Below, piece after piece: positions 47,871 through 59,756 of a DNA stretch of 64,000 nucleotides (position 1 is its first letter; every line of letters starts with the position of its first letter). Under the pieces are notes generated by a model that was given only the letters and a program-made list of their open reading frames with translations, ran no database searches and was not told the DNA's origin. The stretch spans positions 39,715,056 to 39,779,055 of the forward strand of contig NC_079205.1 of NCBI RefSeq assembly GCF_026745355.1, read 5' to 3'. This DNA is from Beta vulgaris subsp. vulgaris (taxonomy: Eukaryota; Streptophyta; Magnoliopsida; Caryophyllales; Amaranthaceae). The translations under genes and the position numbers were made by a program.

Positions 47871-49010
47871 TCCAAGGTAGTTGGGAAGATCACTTGGACT
47901 TGATTGAGTTTTTGTATAACAATAGTTACCATGCAAGTATTAAGATGGCTCCTTTTGAGGCGTTATATGGAAGAAAGTGTAGAAGTCCCATTTGCTTGAA
48001 TTATTGTAGTAAGCATATAGTGTTGGGGACGGAATTTATTAAGGAGATTGTTAAGAATGTAAAGTTGATTCAAGCTAGAATTCAAGTTGCTCAAAAGAGG
48101 CAGAAGAGTTAGGCTGATTTGAAATGAATAGAAGATGAATTCATAGTTGGTGATAAAGTGTTTTTTTAAATGTCACCGATCAAAGGAATGATGGGATTCG
48201 TTAAGAAGGGAAAATTAAGTGTTATGTATGTTGGCCCATTGCAAAGAATTGGGATGGTAGATTATACGTTGGCTTTGCCAATGAAATTTTAGAAAATGCA
48301 TGATATGTTTCACATTTCCCAACTCAAGGGATATATCCCTAACGAGAATCATATTTTGGATCCCGAAAGAATTCATATTGACAGTAGCCTCACGTATGAG
48401 GAAATACTTGTGAAAATCTTGGATAAAAAGGTGCGTAATACATGACATAAGGATGTGAATATTTCTGAGGTAGTTGGGAAGATCAATTGGACTTGATTGA
48501 GTTTTCGTATAACAATAGTTACCATGCGAGTGTTAAGATGGCTCCTTTTGAGGCGTTGTTAGGAAGAAAGTATAGAAGGCCCATTTGTTGGAATGATTTT
48601 AGTGAGAATATAGTATTGGGGACGAAATTTATTTAGGAGATTGTTAAGAATGTAAAGTTGATTCATGCTAGAATTCAAGCTGCTCAGTATAGGCAGAAGA
48701 GTTATGTTGATTTGAAACGAAAAGAAGATGAATTCATAGTTGGTGATAAAGTATTTTTGAAAATGTCATCGATCATAGGAGTGATGAGATTTGGTAAAAA
48801 GGGCAAATTAAGTGCTTAGTATGTTGGCCCATATAAGATTTTGCAAAGAATTGGGAAGGTAGAATATAAGTTGGCTTTGCCAATGGAATTTGAGAAAATG
48901 CATGATGTGTTTCATATTTCCAAACGCATGGGATATATCCCTGACGAGAATCATGTTTTGGATCCGAAAGATTTCACATTGATAGTATCCTCACATATAA
49001 GGATGTGAAT
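47871..49010 (+). pseudogene. integrase C-terminal region, tandemly duplicated (about 592 bp)
   Basis: The segment from GGTAGTTGGGAAGATCA at 47,875 to about 48,460 is repeated from 48,467 to 49,010. Both units encode the [18 protein letters not shown] block and the later KMHDMFHIS/KMHDVFHIS block. Point differences and separate stops show that the units have diverged. Confidence 0.9.
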
Positions 49011-49412
49011 ATTGTAAAAGTGTTTTGGTCTAAGCATAAGTCCAAAGAGGCAACGTGGAAAGCCGAAGACGAAATGAAGAAGAAGTATCCTGAGTTATTC
49101 ATTGAGTTGAGTTACAAGGGTGTAATTCATTTTCTTTAAGAGGGGTAGAATGTGATATAATTTCGCGTTTTTTGCCATATTTTATGGTATTTTTATGCTT
49201 ATTTTGGCGATTTGCACATGTTGGTGCAAAATAAATTGGTTCTCCGCATGGAAAGATGTGTTCACGAGTAACACAAGTGGTTTTAAAGTTGGTAAAACTG
49301 TGCACACATTGTCACACAAGTATTTCCAATGGGAGTTTGAGTCAAAAGTTTTGAAACTGTGAGAGTTTTCGTGTCAAGTTTCAGGACAGAACTTCTTTTA
49401 AGAGGGTTATAC
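49011..49412 (+). pseudogene. chromodomain-like tail and 3' UTR of the gypsy element
   Basis: VFWSKHKSKEATW...YPELF at 49,020-49,100 corresponds to the chromodomain tail of Tekay/Del chromoviruses. It is followed by a 3' UTR and the polypurine tract TTTTAAGAGGGTTATAC directly before the LTR. Confidence 0.8.
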
Positions 49413-51030
49413 TGTAATCCCTCGTAATTTTATGAATTTTATAAATATATTTTAATGTATATTTTTATATATTTTAGTATTGAAATAATTAATTTCTTCG
49501 AGTGTTGACTATTTGAAAATCAAAGGGATTATTTAATATTTTTAAATAATTAATTATTTTATTTAGTCATAATTTGAAAGTAATTTCATTGTTTAAATAT
49601 ATTTGAGTTGTAGTATAAAAGATTTTAATATCGGTTAGAGTAGCCCAACTCAACATAAGCACCCATCATTGATTTCAAATGTCCATACATAATTCCTTAA
49701 GCCCATAAGGGGTTACCTATATAGACCCAAACTAAACCACAAATTTCCCACACAATAATCACTTACCCTAATTTATTTCCTCTCTCTCTCTTTACTCGGC
49801 TCCCCCTCCTTTTTTTTCCGATTTCTTCTCTCCTCCTTCAGACCCCCACGGCTGCCGCAGCAGCCACCGCCGCCGACAACCGATCACCGCAGCAGCAACA
49901 CGACGTCCTCTCTCCTCCTCTTTCGGCCTTGTTTCCTTCTTGCTTTGTTTATCTTCTTCCTCTTCTATTTTAATTAATGTTAAGTTTATGTTTTAAGGAT
50001 GGATTTAATGTTTTCATGATTAAAGTTTGTAATTTGGATGATTTAAATATAAAGTTGAGATTATATGATTTGTGTAGTAAAGTAATTAAATTTCAGCTTT
50101 ATTAATTTTATTTAAGTAAGGGTTTTAAGCATCAAAGCATGGATTTTTAGGGTTTTATTATGAGTTGGAAATTGTAGTACTATATTATAGTTTATGAAAT
50201 GAGTACGCTAATGTTCCTGATTATGTTTAAGTATGTTTTAAAGGGTTTTAAACATATTATAAGTTTCTGGAATTTTAATTAGTATGTTTAGGATGGATTT
50301 TTAAGTGTCAAAGTATGGAATTTTGAGGGTTTTAAATTACTAGTATGGTAGTAGTATACTAGGAGACATTAATAGTTGCAGTTTTAATGATTAAAATGGA
50401 TTTTTAAACACTTTTAAAGAGGGTTCAAAACATTTAAAAGTTGTTGGAATTTTATTTGAGTAATGATTACTTGTTGTACTAATATTTGGTAGGCGGAGAA
50501 TTGTCTTTAAGCGATTTTTAAGGTTGATATAGTGGTTTAATTTCTCATATTGTCTACACATGGTATGTACATATCTATGTGATGGTAGACTAGTATCATG
50601 TCATAACATTAGGATTGATGTAGTATCATGTATAAGGAACTATTTATAGTTCATATGTAATTTATATTCAAGTAGAATTACATGTTTTGTGACGTTGTGT
50701 GAAGCATGTTGCCTATGTTGGTTGTATTATGTTTGTATGGATGATTGATGCAAGCATATGGGACTGAAAACTTTATTTTATTAATGCACATGAGAGATTA
50801 ATAATTATGCTGTTATTGGATCATGTTGTTTCCGTTGGATTATTTTAATTACTTTATGAGGATTGTGGGCCTTATTTGGTAAGTTGATTATTCATCTATA
50901 AAAGGTTGGTTGATTGTTGACTTCGATCAACAAATAAATGATGGGTAGTTATGGAACTAATAATGGCTTGTTCTTGAATTGCTAATTTGTTGATCACCTT
51001 ATCTAATCCTAAGATAAAAATGGAAGTTTC
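49413..51030 (+). mobile_element. Tekay-like 3' LTR, truncated
   Basis: Begins TGTAATCCCTCG and is collinear with the LTR at 636-3,162 (inverse) up to about 51,030. A TATA box (CTATATAG) is at about 49,718, followed by a CT-rich leader and GCCGCC tract (49,780-49,900). The last third of the LTR is missing. Confidence 0.8.
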
Positions 51031-51119
51031 ATGTATCCTTGATGATTATGTTGGTTGTATTAGTTTGTAATTATAACTAATAAACAATTTAGGAAAAATT
51101 GATTTAATCAGTGCCAACT

Positions 51120-52153
51120 ATGGGCATCCTGACAAAAAAAGTTCCAAACATCGTTTTTTATTATTCAGTCTTAACTTTGAAGGGTGTTTTACAATAGTAG
51201 TCCCAGCAGGTAAAAAACCTGTTGTATCAGGTAATTTGCCATTTTTTTGCTATTTTCTTCCTCCCTCCATCCTTCCTTCACCGTTCCCTCCTCTCAACTG
51301 CCACCCACCCCTCTCACCTTCCACCCCACTACCCACTACCCCATCCCCCACCTCCCCTAACCCCTCACTCGCCAACCCTCCTCCTACCCCCGCTACCCAC
51401 TTCATTCCGCAGCCAATCCTCCCCCGCCACCCATTCCTGGCCCCAACCAACCCTCCTCCCGCCTGTAAAACTCCCTACACCCGAAACCCCTCCCCTGTCA
51501 CCTCTCCCCCTGCTCCAGCCACCCCTCCCCCGAAATCTCTCATTCCTTAAGCTCCCCTGCCCCACCCACCCATTCTGTCCCTAAACCCCTCCCTTGCTCC
51601 AGCCACCCCTCCTCCGCCCTAAAACTCACTCCCTTGTCTCGCTGTCACCACCACCAAAATCACTTTGAAATACCTCCCCCACCCCTCAAAACACCTCCCC
51701 CACCATCGAAATCACCCCCAAAACATATCCCCCACCCCCGAAACACCTCCGCCACCTTTGATGCCACCTCTCGGAAACCCTTAAAGGTGAAGGCGAGAGA
51801 GAAATAAGGAGGATGCAGGGGATTTGGGTTGGGGGTTAGAGGGTGGGGGGACATAGTAGGGGTGTTCTAGGACTGTGGGGTGGGGACTGGGAGAAGGATG
51901 TGCGGGGCAGAAGGCTGAGGGTGGTGGCATTAGTGGCTATATGGTGGTGGGGTGGAAGGGAATGGGAGGAAGTAGGGAGGAAAGAGAAAGACTGAAAACA
52001 GGTGAAATAAAAATAAAAATGAGGTTTAATTCATTTTTTTACCGGTTTAGCAAATCACCAGTCCACTTGGGCCACTAGTGTAAAGGTGGGGATACAGTTG
52101 GGACTGAATAATAAAAAAATGATAGTTGGGACTGTTTTTGTCAGGAAGCCCAT
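51120..52153. mobile_element. long-TIR element with C-rich to G-rich interior
   Basis: The termini ATGGGCATCCTGACAAAAA and TTTTTGTCAGGAAGCCCAT continue into matching sequence (TTTTTTATTATTCAGTC) for about 57 bp. Flanks are CAACT and CAACG. The interior is strongly C-rich at 51,250-51,770 and G-rich at 51,800-51,990. Proline-rich frames there are composition artefacts. A MULE-like element is possible, but no clear 9-bp duplication was found. Confidence 0.65.
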
Positions 52154-52204
52154 CAACGATTTCTCTCAAGTGCTCAGAACTTCCATTGCTCATATCTCAT
52201 CCAT

Positions 52205-53474
52205 ACACTAATGGAAAAAAAACTCCATCCGATCCAGTTAAATCGGACTTACAAATCTGATTTTGGTCCGAATCGGGTGGGCTCACAACTGTTAGTCAAA
52301 GACAGTTGACCCGGTTTAATTAAAACCGTGTTAGTTAGAAAAATCAAGTAATCCGATCATGGCACAAAACCGATTCAATTAAGCAACCTAACTAATCCGG
52401 TTTTGTACAATGACCGGATAAGTTAGGTAATTGTGGGGTAAAAAAAAGTACTTTATACAAAGCACAATATTGTCCTTTGTATAAAGTACTTTTTCTTTTT
52501 GTTCAAAAAGAATTTTGTCAGGTACATGATATTATATAAAGCACTTATATTGTACAATGATCGGATGATATTATCAATTTGTCAAAAGAGAAGTTAAACA
52601 CCTTATTTCCCTTGGTATTATCAATATGAAAACTCACATACAAAATTCCAAATTCCAACTTCACAATAAAATCAAAATATTATCATTATGAAAAATTCGA
52701 TACAAAATTACAAACATTAATATAAAAAACCAATATCTTTTGAACTTATAGACGAAATCAAAGGAAAAAATGACAAAAATAAACTAAAAGATACAGATGT
52801 AATTAAATGAAAGTACAAAAAAAACATGTAAACACAAATTCACAAGAGAACATGAAAAAAAATTACACATAATAAAAAAATTAACTGAAAATCGAAAAAA
52901 AATTAAATCTAGAACAACCCCTAAATCTTAAACAACGACGAAATATGATCTGCAACGAAGGTGGCGACGACGACTTCTGATCTGAAAATTCGAGTAAGCG
53001 TGGTTGGTGTAGCGAAGACGAGAGGAGAGAAGACCGAGTGGTTTGCGACGATGTTAGGAGAGAAGAGCGAATCAGATGATTACGATGAAGACAATGATTG
53101 GAGAGGGAAGAGAGAGGATTGTGAAGACGGTCGAGTAGAGGGTGAGTGTTAAGGTTTTTGTGAGAGGGTAATGAGATGAGTTAGAGAGCTGAAGAGGAGA
53201 AAAGTAGCGTGTGAGGGAAGAGGGGATAAGGTTTGTACGTGAGAAATCCGGTTTTGTGCGCCTAAAAGAAAACAATCAAGTGGGCTTTGGACCACACTGA
53301 TTTGGGCCATGCTGATTTTGTCTAATTTACTGATCCCAGTTTGATAAATGACCAGATCAATTAATTATAACTGATCCGGTTTGATAAATGACTTGATCAG
53401 TTAATGTTAACTGATCCGATTTTGAAAAAACCGGATCGGTTATATTTTGTCATATAAGGTTTTTTCCACTAGTG
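52205..53474 (+). mobile_element. non-autonomous CACTA element
   Basis: 1,270 bp from CACTAATGGAAAAAAA to TTTTTTCCACTAGTG, flanks ATA and ATG (2 of 3). Subterminal repeats here are variants of GATCCGGTT/AACCGGAT, unlike the GATGCGGT set of the element at 37,862. It contains the hairpin at 52,441-52,494. No transposase is present. Confidence 0.85.
52441..52494. repeat. hairpin shared with the CACTA element at 37,862
   Basis: CTTTATACAAAGCACAAT followed directly by ATTGTCCTTTGTATAAAG, with A/T-rich flanks and AGTACT in place of AGTGCT. It is the counterpart of 39,403-39,458. Confidence 0.85.
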
Positions 53475-53496
53475 ATGAATCATTTAAGAGTTATGC

Positions 53497-53822
53497 CCTT
53501 GACTTATATAATAACTAGTTTTTAATGCACGCAATGCGTGCGACGATATTTAGGCATAACTATTACTCAATAGTGAAACAAACCGTGTAATAATATTTTC
53601 TTGTAAAGTTTACTCATTTGAGTGATTTGTATAATGTGAATTATACAATTATATTGATTTCAGTTGACTTGTGGTTGATAGTTATAATTGTATTTCCAAC
53701 AGTTTTTTTGAAGAGTCGTTTGGTTGAAATTGGTTTTGTAATTTACAAAAGGAAGGAAGGTAAAACAGTCTACTCACATAAGACACCATAGCTCCTCTTC
53801 CTTTATATAATAGAGATAATTA
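53497..53822. repeat. short repeat with GCACGCAATGCGTGC palindrome
   Basis: ATATAATAACTAGTTTTTAA at the left, and TTTATATAATAGAGATAA at the right, enclose AT-rich sequence with a 15-bp palindrome near the left end. This layout resembles a common plant repeat class; its superfamily was not determined. Confidence 0.35.
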
Positions 53823-53829
53823 TATGAGA

Positions 53830-55767
53830 AAATGGAGAAGTATAAGAGTGTTTCTACTCTAACACCTTGAGATTTCCGTTAACGAGATTGTCTGCATCTG
53901 ATCGGGAAGAAGAGAACCAACATAGTTCCAACAAACTTGTATTTGTCTGCTTCTCAACTGATAAACTATGTCCTGCTTTTTACCATATTAATTAATTGAG
54001 AAATGAGAAGACACGAGCGCAAAGTAACAACCATAAGAAAGGATAAAGAAGGACGACCATAATATTTGTAGGTAGTAGTATGAACAAGAAAGTTAGGTAA
54101 TACCCAATTATACAAATGTGTATTCATTTATTAATTCATGAGTTTCTTACTTAGGTCACGTTGTTGGTCCAAATTTCAGAAAGCTCGTGCAACTTAAAGA
54201 AGACTAAGATTTGGAATTTTTAGTAGATAATAGAAAAAACATTGAAGAAGACTTTGGAGTGTTGATTTCCTCGCATCTCACCTTAACTATGAACGTCAAT
54301 CTCTTCCATGCTTTTTCAGTGCAAATACATACTAAAAATCTTGGAAAACTTCGCATCACTTTTCCAATTTTCTGTTCTTTCTCTGTGGGAAGTCGCATCA
54401 TTATTTCTATTTTTTTGACTTCTCTTTGTCCTTATTATTCTAATCTGACTTTTCTTATTTATATTGGTTTTCATATAACCATATCTTCCGAATTATTTTT
54501 GTGATACACTTGGATGATACTTCTTAATGCGTCTGACTATTAACTATTAATTTCCCACTTTCGATTGTCACGAAGACCAAGGATTTAATATCAGAATGAA
54601 GTGAAAACGATATAGTATCAAGAGAATTGACATCAATTTTATATAACTATAGAGAGGTCATCCATGTCTTGCAAATAACGAAACAAAAAACCTACAGTAT
54701 CGAGGATGAGATAAAATTGCCGCATCATGGGAAGATCACTATAATAAGAAACGATTTCGCACTACCCAGTTGCAAGTAGAACCATCGCGATTGTCCTCTA
54801 GGATTAGTATGACACCGTATTTTGTGTGCAATTAGAAACAACGGTTGGAGATCAGAACTTACCCCAATAATTAGAGAGAATATTTTTTAAGAGAAAGTTT
54901 AAGTTTTTCTGTCTATATATCGAGGAAGGCAAAAGGAAAAAAACGGAAAGGCCAAAAATAAGGGAAGATATCAAGGTGAAAATCTCGTACGTAATGTCTA
55001 GGTATTATCACACTAATAACGACAAGATTAGATTCTTGCAATTAGCGACAAACAAAAACTGATTGAGGTCCAAAAAGAACCACAGACCCACAGCCCGCAC
55101 CGCGCTCACCACGATCCTGACCGGCGCACGTGCGTGTGTGATTACCAATCCTTCTAGCCCATTATCAAACAAGATTTTCTTATTCAGTTTCCAATACAAA
55201 TAAGGGAAACACTTGTTTTCTTCCATGTGAGACAAAGGTTATCTCATGCTTTTTCCACTCTCTTACTGTGATGGTCATTTTTGTTTGAGTTATTGTTCAA
55301 CAATTGCCCACAGGTTCAACATATGAGGAAAGAAAAGAAGAATGATTTGGGCAAAAACAAAACAATTGCATTGCCTTGCAACTTCAATAACATTTAGTGA
55401 AATTAAGCTAAGATCTCTTTCCCATTAAGTGACCTTAGTCTTGAACTTATGGGCAGTAAGATACTTGTCACTCAAAGCACGCAATTATTCATGTAAAAAG
55501 TTATGATATTCCGCGAACAACAATGACACCTTATACTGGCCAACGTCCAATACCTGGATATTCATGGGTGTTCTAGAGAATCGACCCAAACAATTCTCAT
55601 AGGAAGCAGCCACACTTCCACACCTAAATCGATGAATCCCATCAAGTGTGAGCTACATCATACCACCAAACATATGGATATAGAAAAATAAATATGTACA
55701 TCATGGAAAAAAAATCGCATTTCGTGGTGGTGTGATGTAGGTTTCCCATCGACTCCGGTACTGGCTA
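53830..55767. other. intergenic sequence with no recognised gene
   Basis: Short overlapping frames on both strands (for example 54,204-54,504 and 55,008-55,235) show no recognisable domain. A CACTATAATAAG at about 54,739 looks like a CACTA start, but no partner terminus was found. Confidence 0.5.
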
Positions 55768-57150
55768 TGTAATCCCTCATAATTTTATGAATTTTATAAA
55801 TATATTTTAATGTATATTTATATATATTTTAGTACTAAAATAATTTGTTTCTTAGTATGTTGACTATTTGAAAGTTAAAAGAATTATTTAATGATTTTAA
55901 ATAATCAAATATTTTATTTAGCCATACTTTGGAAATTCTTTAAATAGTTTTAACATCTTTGAGTTAAGTAAAAAGGATTTTAAAATGGATTAGAGGAATC
56001 CAACTATACTAAAGAACCCAATCATTAGATATTATTAAAAGCCCAAATACAATTCCCTAAGCCCACAAAAGTTAACTATATAGACCCCCAAAAACCCGAA
56101 ATTTTCCACACTTTAAACACTCACCCTAATTTTCTCTCCTCTCTTTTCTTCTCTCTCTGATCCTCCACGGTCCTCCTCCTTCCCTCTCTCGGATTTTTTC
56201 TCCCTCGGTTAGCAGCCACACCGGCCACCGGACCACCACCGCAGTAGCCCAGCACTGGTGCCCCTCTCTCCTCCTCGATGACGTGTCTTTCTCTCTTCTC
56301 TATTTGGTTTATTTATTCCTCCTCTAAAGATTGATTTAATATTTTCATGATTAAAGTTTATAGTTTGATGATTTAAACATAAATTTCAGATTATGTATTT
56401 ATATAGTGGAGTAATTAAATTTCAGATTTATTTAATTTATTATGTTTAAAATAAGGTTTTAAGTATCAAAGTATGGATTTTTAGGGTTTTATGAGTCGGA
56501 AAATTATAGTACTGTATTATAATTTATGAATTGAATACTCTTATGATTATGAGTATTATTAAGCATGTTTTAAGGGGTTTTAGACACATTATAAGTTACT
56601 GAAATTTTTATTAGTATGCTTATGATGGAGTTTTAACTGTCAAAGTATGAATCTTTTAGGATTCTTAATGACTAATATGGTAATACTATACTATGAGACA
56701 TAAATAGTTAGAAGTTTTGATTATTAAAAAGGATTTTAAACACTTTTAAAGAGGGTTTAAAATATTTTAAAGTTGTTAAAATTTTATTTGAGTATTGATT
56801 AATGGTTGTATTGATATTTTATAGGCAGAGAATTCTCTTTAAGCGACTTCTAAGGTTGATAAAGTGGTCTCTTGTATTGTCTACATAAGGTGCGTACATA
56901 CCTATGCGTTGGTTGGACTCGTATCATGTCCTAAGGATAGGATTGATGTAGTATCATGTATCGGGAACTATTTATAATTCATATATGATTTATATTCAAG
57001 TGAAATTGCATGTTTTATGTCGTTGTGTGAAGCATGTGGAATATGTTGGTTACATTATGTTTATATGGATTATTGATACAATACAAGCATATGGGATTGG
57101 AAACTTTATTTTATTAATTCATATGAGGGATTAATAATTATGTTGTTATT
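55768..57150 (+). mobile_element. truncated Tekay-like LTR
   Basis: Starts TGTAATCCCTCATAATTTTATG and is collinear with 49,413-50,813. It includes the TATA region (ACTATATAGACC at about 56,071) and the CT-rich leader. It breaks off at TGTTGTTATT (57,150), where other sequence begins. No polypurine tract precedes it, so it is a 5'-intact LTR inserted in unrelated sequence. Confidence 0.8.
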
Positions 57151-57251
57151 AGTTTAAAAGAAACTCTTTTCCCTCTCTCTCTAGAAACGCTCTCTAGAAG
57201 ACCCATTTCCCGCCAGCATTGTTGACTGTTCGCGGTGCTTGCACCTGAGCT

Positions 57252-57530
57252 ATGGCTCGAACTCACCACCAATTGGCAAATTATCCCCTAGCTAAGAGGA
57301 ATGAGTTAGTTGATTCCAGTAGCGTACAATCGACGCAACCTGAGGAGAGTTCTAAGGAGGAAGGCACAGAAGCCATTGATAGCAATCTGGCTGATCATGA
57401 CATTGGAGATGATGATAAGCTTGGCGAGAAAAAGAATCCATTGACTATGTGGCTGAATTTATTGAAAGATAATTGTTATGTAGTGACTCGGAAATTAATA
57501 CTACTATCCCCAACAGTATTAGGTTCTATT
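57252..57530 (+). CDS. unrecognised ORF joined to LTR-like sequence
   Basis: An open frame starting MARTHHQLANYPLAKRN is acidic and Ser/Glu-rich in its first 60 residues. It then passes into the LTR-like block at about 57,530, where the remaining residues are fortuitous. A CT-rich leader (57,165-57,190) precedes it. It may be the start of an element-encoded gag, but I recognise no domain. Confidence 0.25.
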
Positions 57531-58087
57531 ATAAGAGACTTGTGCAACAATGCCTGGACCCGAAACTGGAACCTGCGCTCCGCCTTCAGACCTGCAAAAA
57601 GGGACCCACCCTGGAGGTTTTGGTGATATTTCTCCCTCTAAAGCTTAAGTCAGGTACCAGGAGTAGAAAGGACACTTTTAGAGAGAGAGAGAGAATTTGT
57701 GGCAAAATAATAGTACCCTGCTCTGAAAAACTTACCTTTTCCCCTAATTTCAAGGACTATGTATAGTGTTTGAAGTGATTGTTGTACCCTGATGTCACCC
57801 TAATTTGAGAGCATCTGATTGGCTGAGCGATAGTCTTATGACACGTGGCAATCATTATTGGAGAGTACACATCATCCATTCTATAAAGATGCATTTTGTA
57901 AATGTTGGGTCTAAGTACAGATTGGGCCAAAAGGAGGGCTAGTACAACTCCTTTTATTCAAAAAGGTGTACTTTAGCCCATACATCTTTTTGGACCATGT
58001 ACTTTTCTGCAGCAGCAGAGGGGCACATGTAGGAACAAGATGGAGCCACGTGTCCTACTTATAGCCGTTGATTTTTAGGCCATAACA
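57520..58087 (-). mobile_element. LTR (3' LTR of the Tat-type element)
   Basis: On the minus strand it begins TGTTATGGCC at 58,087, after the purine-rich TTAAGGGGCAAA. It has a TATA-like motif near 57,765, the CT-rich leader and the GGGTGGGTCCCTTTTTGCA block also present at 5,064-5,645. Position and orientation fit the 3' LTR of the minus-strand pol at 60,839-63,060. The inner limit near 57,520 is approximate. Confidence 0.6.
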
Positions 58088-58280
58088 TTTGCCCCTTAAA
58101 AAAGGATTTTTACCATTTAGGCACTAAGACGGTTGGAATTCACTTTAACCGACCAGAACTACCCTAACCCTTTCAAGATGAAGAGGGCGCCAAATTGCCG
58201 CTCTCAACAGGCCAACCCACAAAGGTTTTTTGAATGGAACGGTTATTTTACCAGATATGGAGGTCATTTTTACCTCCCTA

Positions 58281-58499
58281 TAAATATAGACCCTTGTCCT
58301 TTATGAATTCACTGTCATGCCTTGAGAGAATTTTCTAGAGAGAGACTCTGCCGAATTTTTTACTGAATTTTAAAGAGAGAAAGAGCATTCGTCCAAGATC
58401 CCGTAAACCTTCTTCAATCCGTCCAAGCAATCTCAACAAGTATCCCTTTTCTTCTTTTAATTCTTAATTATTGTTTCTCTTCATTCTTTTTCGAGAAAA
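58281..58499 (+). promoter_or_regulatory. promoter and leader of the opposite-strand ORF
   Basis: A TATA box (CTATAAATATAG) at 58,280-58,291 is followed by about 200 bp of GAGA/CT-rich leader before the ATG at 58,500. The spacing is that of a normal plant polymerase II gene. Confidence 0.5.
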
Positions 58500-59756
58500 A
58501 TGGATTTGTCCTCTTCATCAAACAATCCCGGCAGCTTAAGGGTTGGTCTTAACCCTAGAACAGAGAGCCTTCATTCTTCGGCACATTCTAGAGTTGGGCC
58601 TATTCTGGCTGGACATGCATTGAGAGGCCTTCCGAGGCTATCCCGTCCGAACAAGGTATGGCGGTGGACGAGGCCAACGAGGTAGAGGTTTCATCTGACC
58701 CGTCCAATAATTCGGACAAGCCTTCTACTGGTTCTTCTGAAATTAGACGCCGCCTAGGTCCTCTGTCAGACCCTAGGTTCATTCTACCTGACAATAGTTG
58801 GCTTGTACGAGTAGGTTCAGACCTTAAACACTTCTCCTCGGCAATACCAATGTCGGAGTTTTCCTTCGTACTATCGGGTAGGGAGGATACCATCGTTAGT
58901 GCCCCGGCCGGCCACTTTACTGTTTATCAGCTGGCTCTAGACGCGGGGTTATGATTTCCCTTGCATCCATTCATAAGCCGACTTCTTCATCATTACAACC
59001 TTGGCCACAATCCACCAGCCCCTAACTCATGGCTGAACATCCTGAAGTTCTTGGCCGTCTGCGAGTTAAAGGGTGTTAACCCTTCTTTTGGCGCCTTTAC
59101 TCAGATACATTACGTATCTAAGATTCCTAAGACAGTAGATGGGGCTTGGTTCAGCGTCTGCAACCGTCATGGCTTCCTGACATCTTGGGACAAAACTTCG
59201 AAGAGGCATGCGTGGAAGGCGGAGTTTTTATTCGTCCAGGCCCCCACCGAAGCAGTAGCTAGACGCTGCCGCTATTTTAGCCGAGCCCCGACCAATAATG
59301 GACGAACGGCTTTATTCCTAGAGTTGGAAAGTGATTCAGCCTAGGAAATGATGGAGCACTTCTGAATTGCGGAGTATTCCTCCCCAAACAAATCGTTCTT
59401 TGAGGGTCCGTCCAACTAGATTCCCTTTAAGGAGATCTTCTATAATGACAATTTTCTGGTCGTCATGGGCATGAGCTGAAGCAAGAGGTCGTGGAAGCCT
59501 TCGAGTCTGCCAAGGGGGATCTGAATGAGATTATAGACACCTCTAAGTCTTGGGCTGTGAAGGCATTCGAAATGCTGGCCGATGCTGACGACGTTCCTCG
59601 ATACGAACGTCGTTTAGACTTTCAAGAAAGCCTTCACACAGCCACAGTGGCCAGCGAGGAGCTTCCGGTTTTTCAAGAGTCTTCGGACGACGAATAAGAG
59701 GAGGAAGCAGTCGACCTAGAGACTCAGGCTGATGACCAACCTCCCTCCTGAGTAAA
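58500..59756 (+). pseudogene. opposite-strand ORF of Tat-type gypsy element ('putative gypsy type transposon' domain)
   Basis: The frame starts at 58,500, shifts near 58,640, continues from 58,658 to 59,344 with one TGA at 58,952, and resumes at 59,491-59,756. The Ser-rich N-terminus leads to a folded region with FPLHPFISRLLHHYNLG, PNSWLNILKFLAVCEL and WFSVCNRHGF. This pattern is that of the plant 'putative gypsy type transposon' domain often found in Tat-lineage additional ORFs. An acidic C-terminus (ESSDDE) follows. A T-rich 3' UTR-like stretch (59,800-59,880) lies after it. It is antisense to the neighbouring pol. Function is unknown; the stops indicate decay. Confidence 0.6.

Noticed and set aside
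51222..51584. Proline-rich frames resembling an extensin-like protein, and glycine-rich frames on the other strand
   Set aside because: They result from the C-rich interior of a long-TIR element, open in several frames at once with no signal peptide or regular repeat.
54211..54504. 97-codon plus-strand frame overlapping a minus-strand one
   Set aside because: No domain, both strands open, typical of AT-rich intergenic DNA.
54739..55740. Possible CACTA element starting CACTATAATAAG
   Set aside because: No CACTAGTG-type partner, no target duplication and no convincing subterminal repeats.
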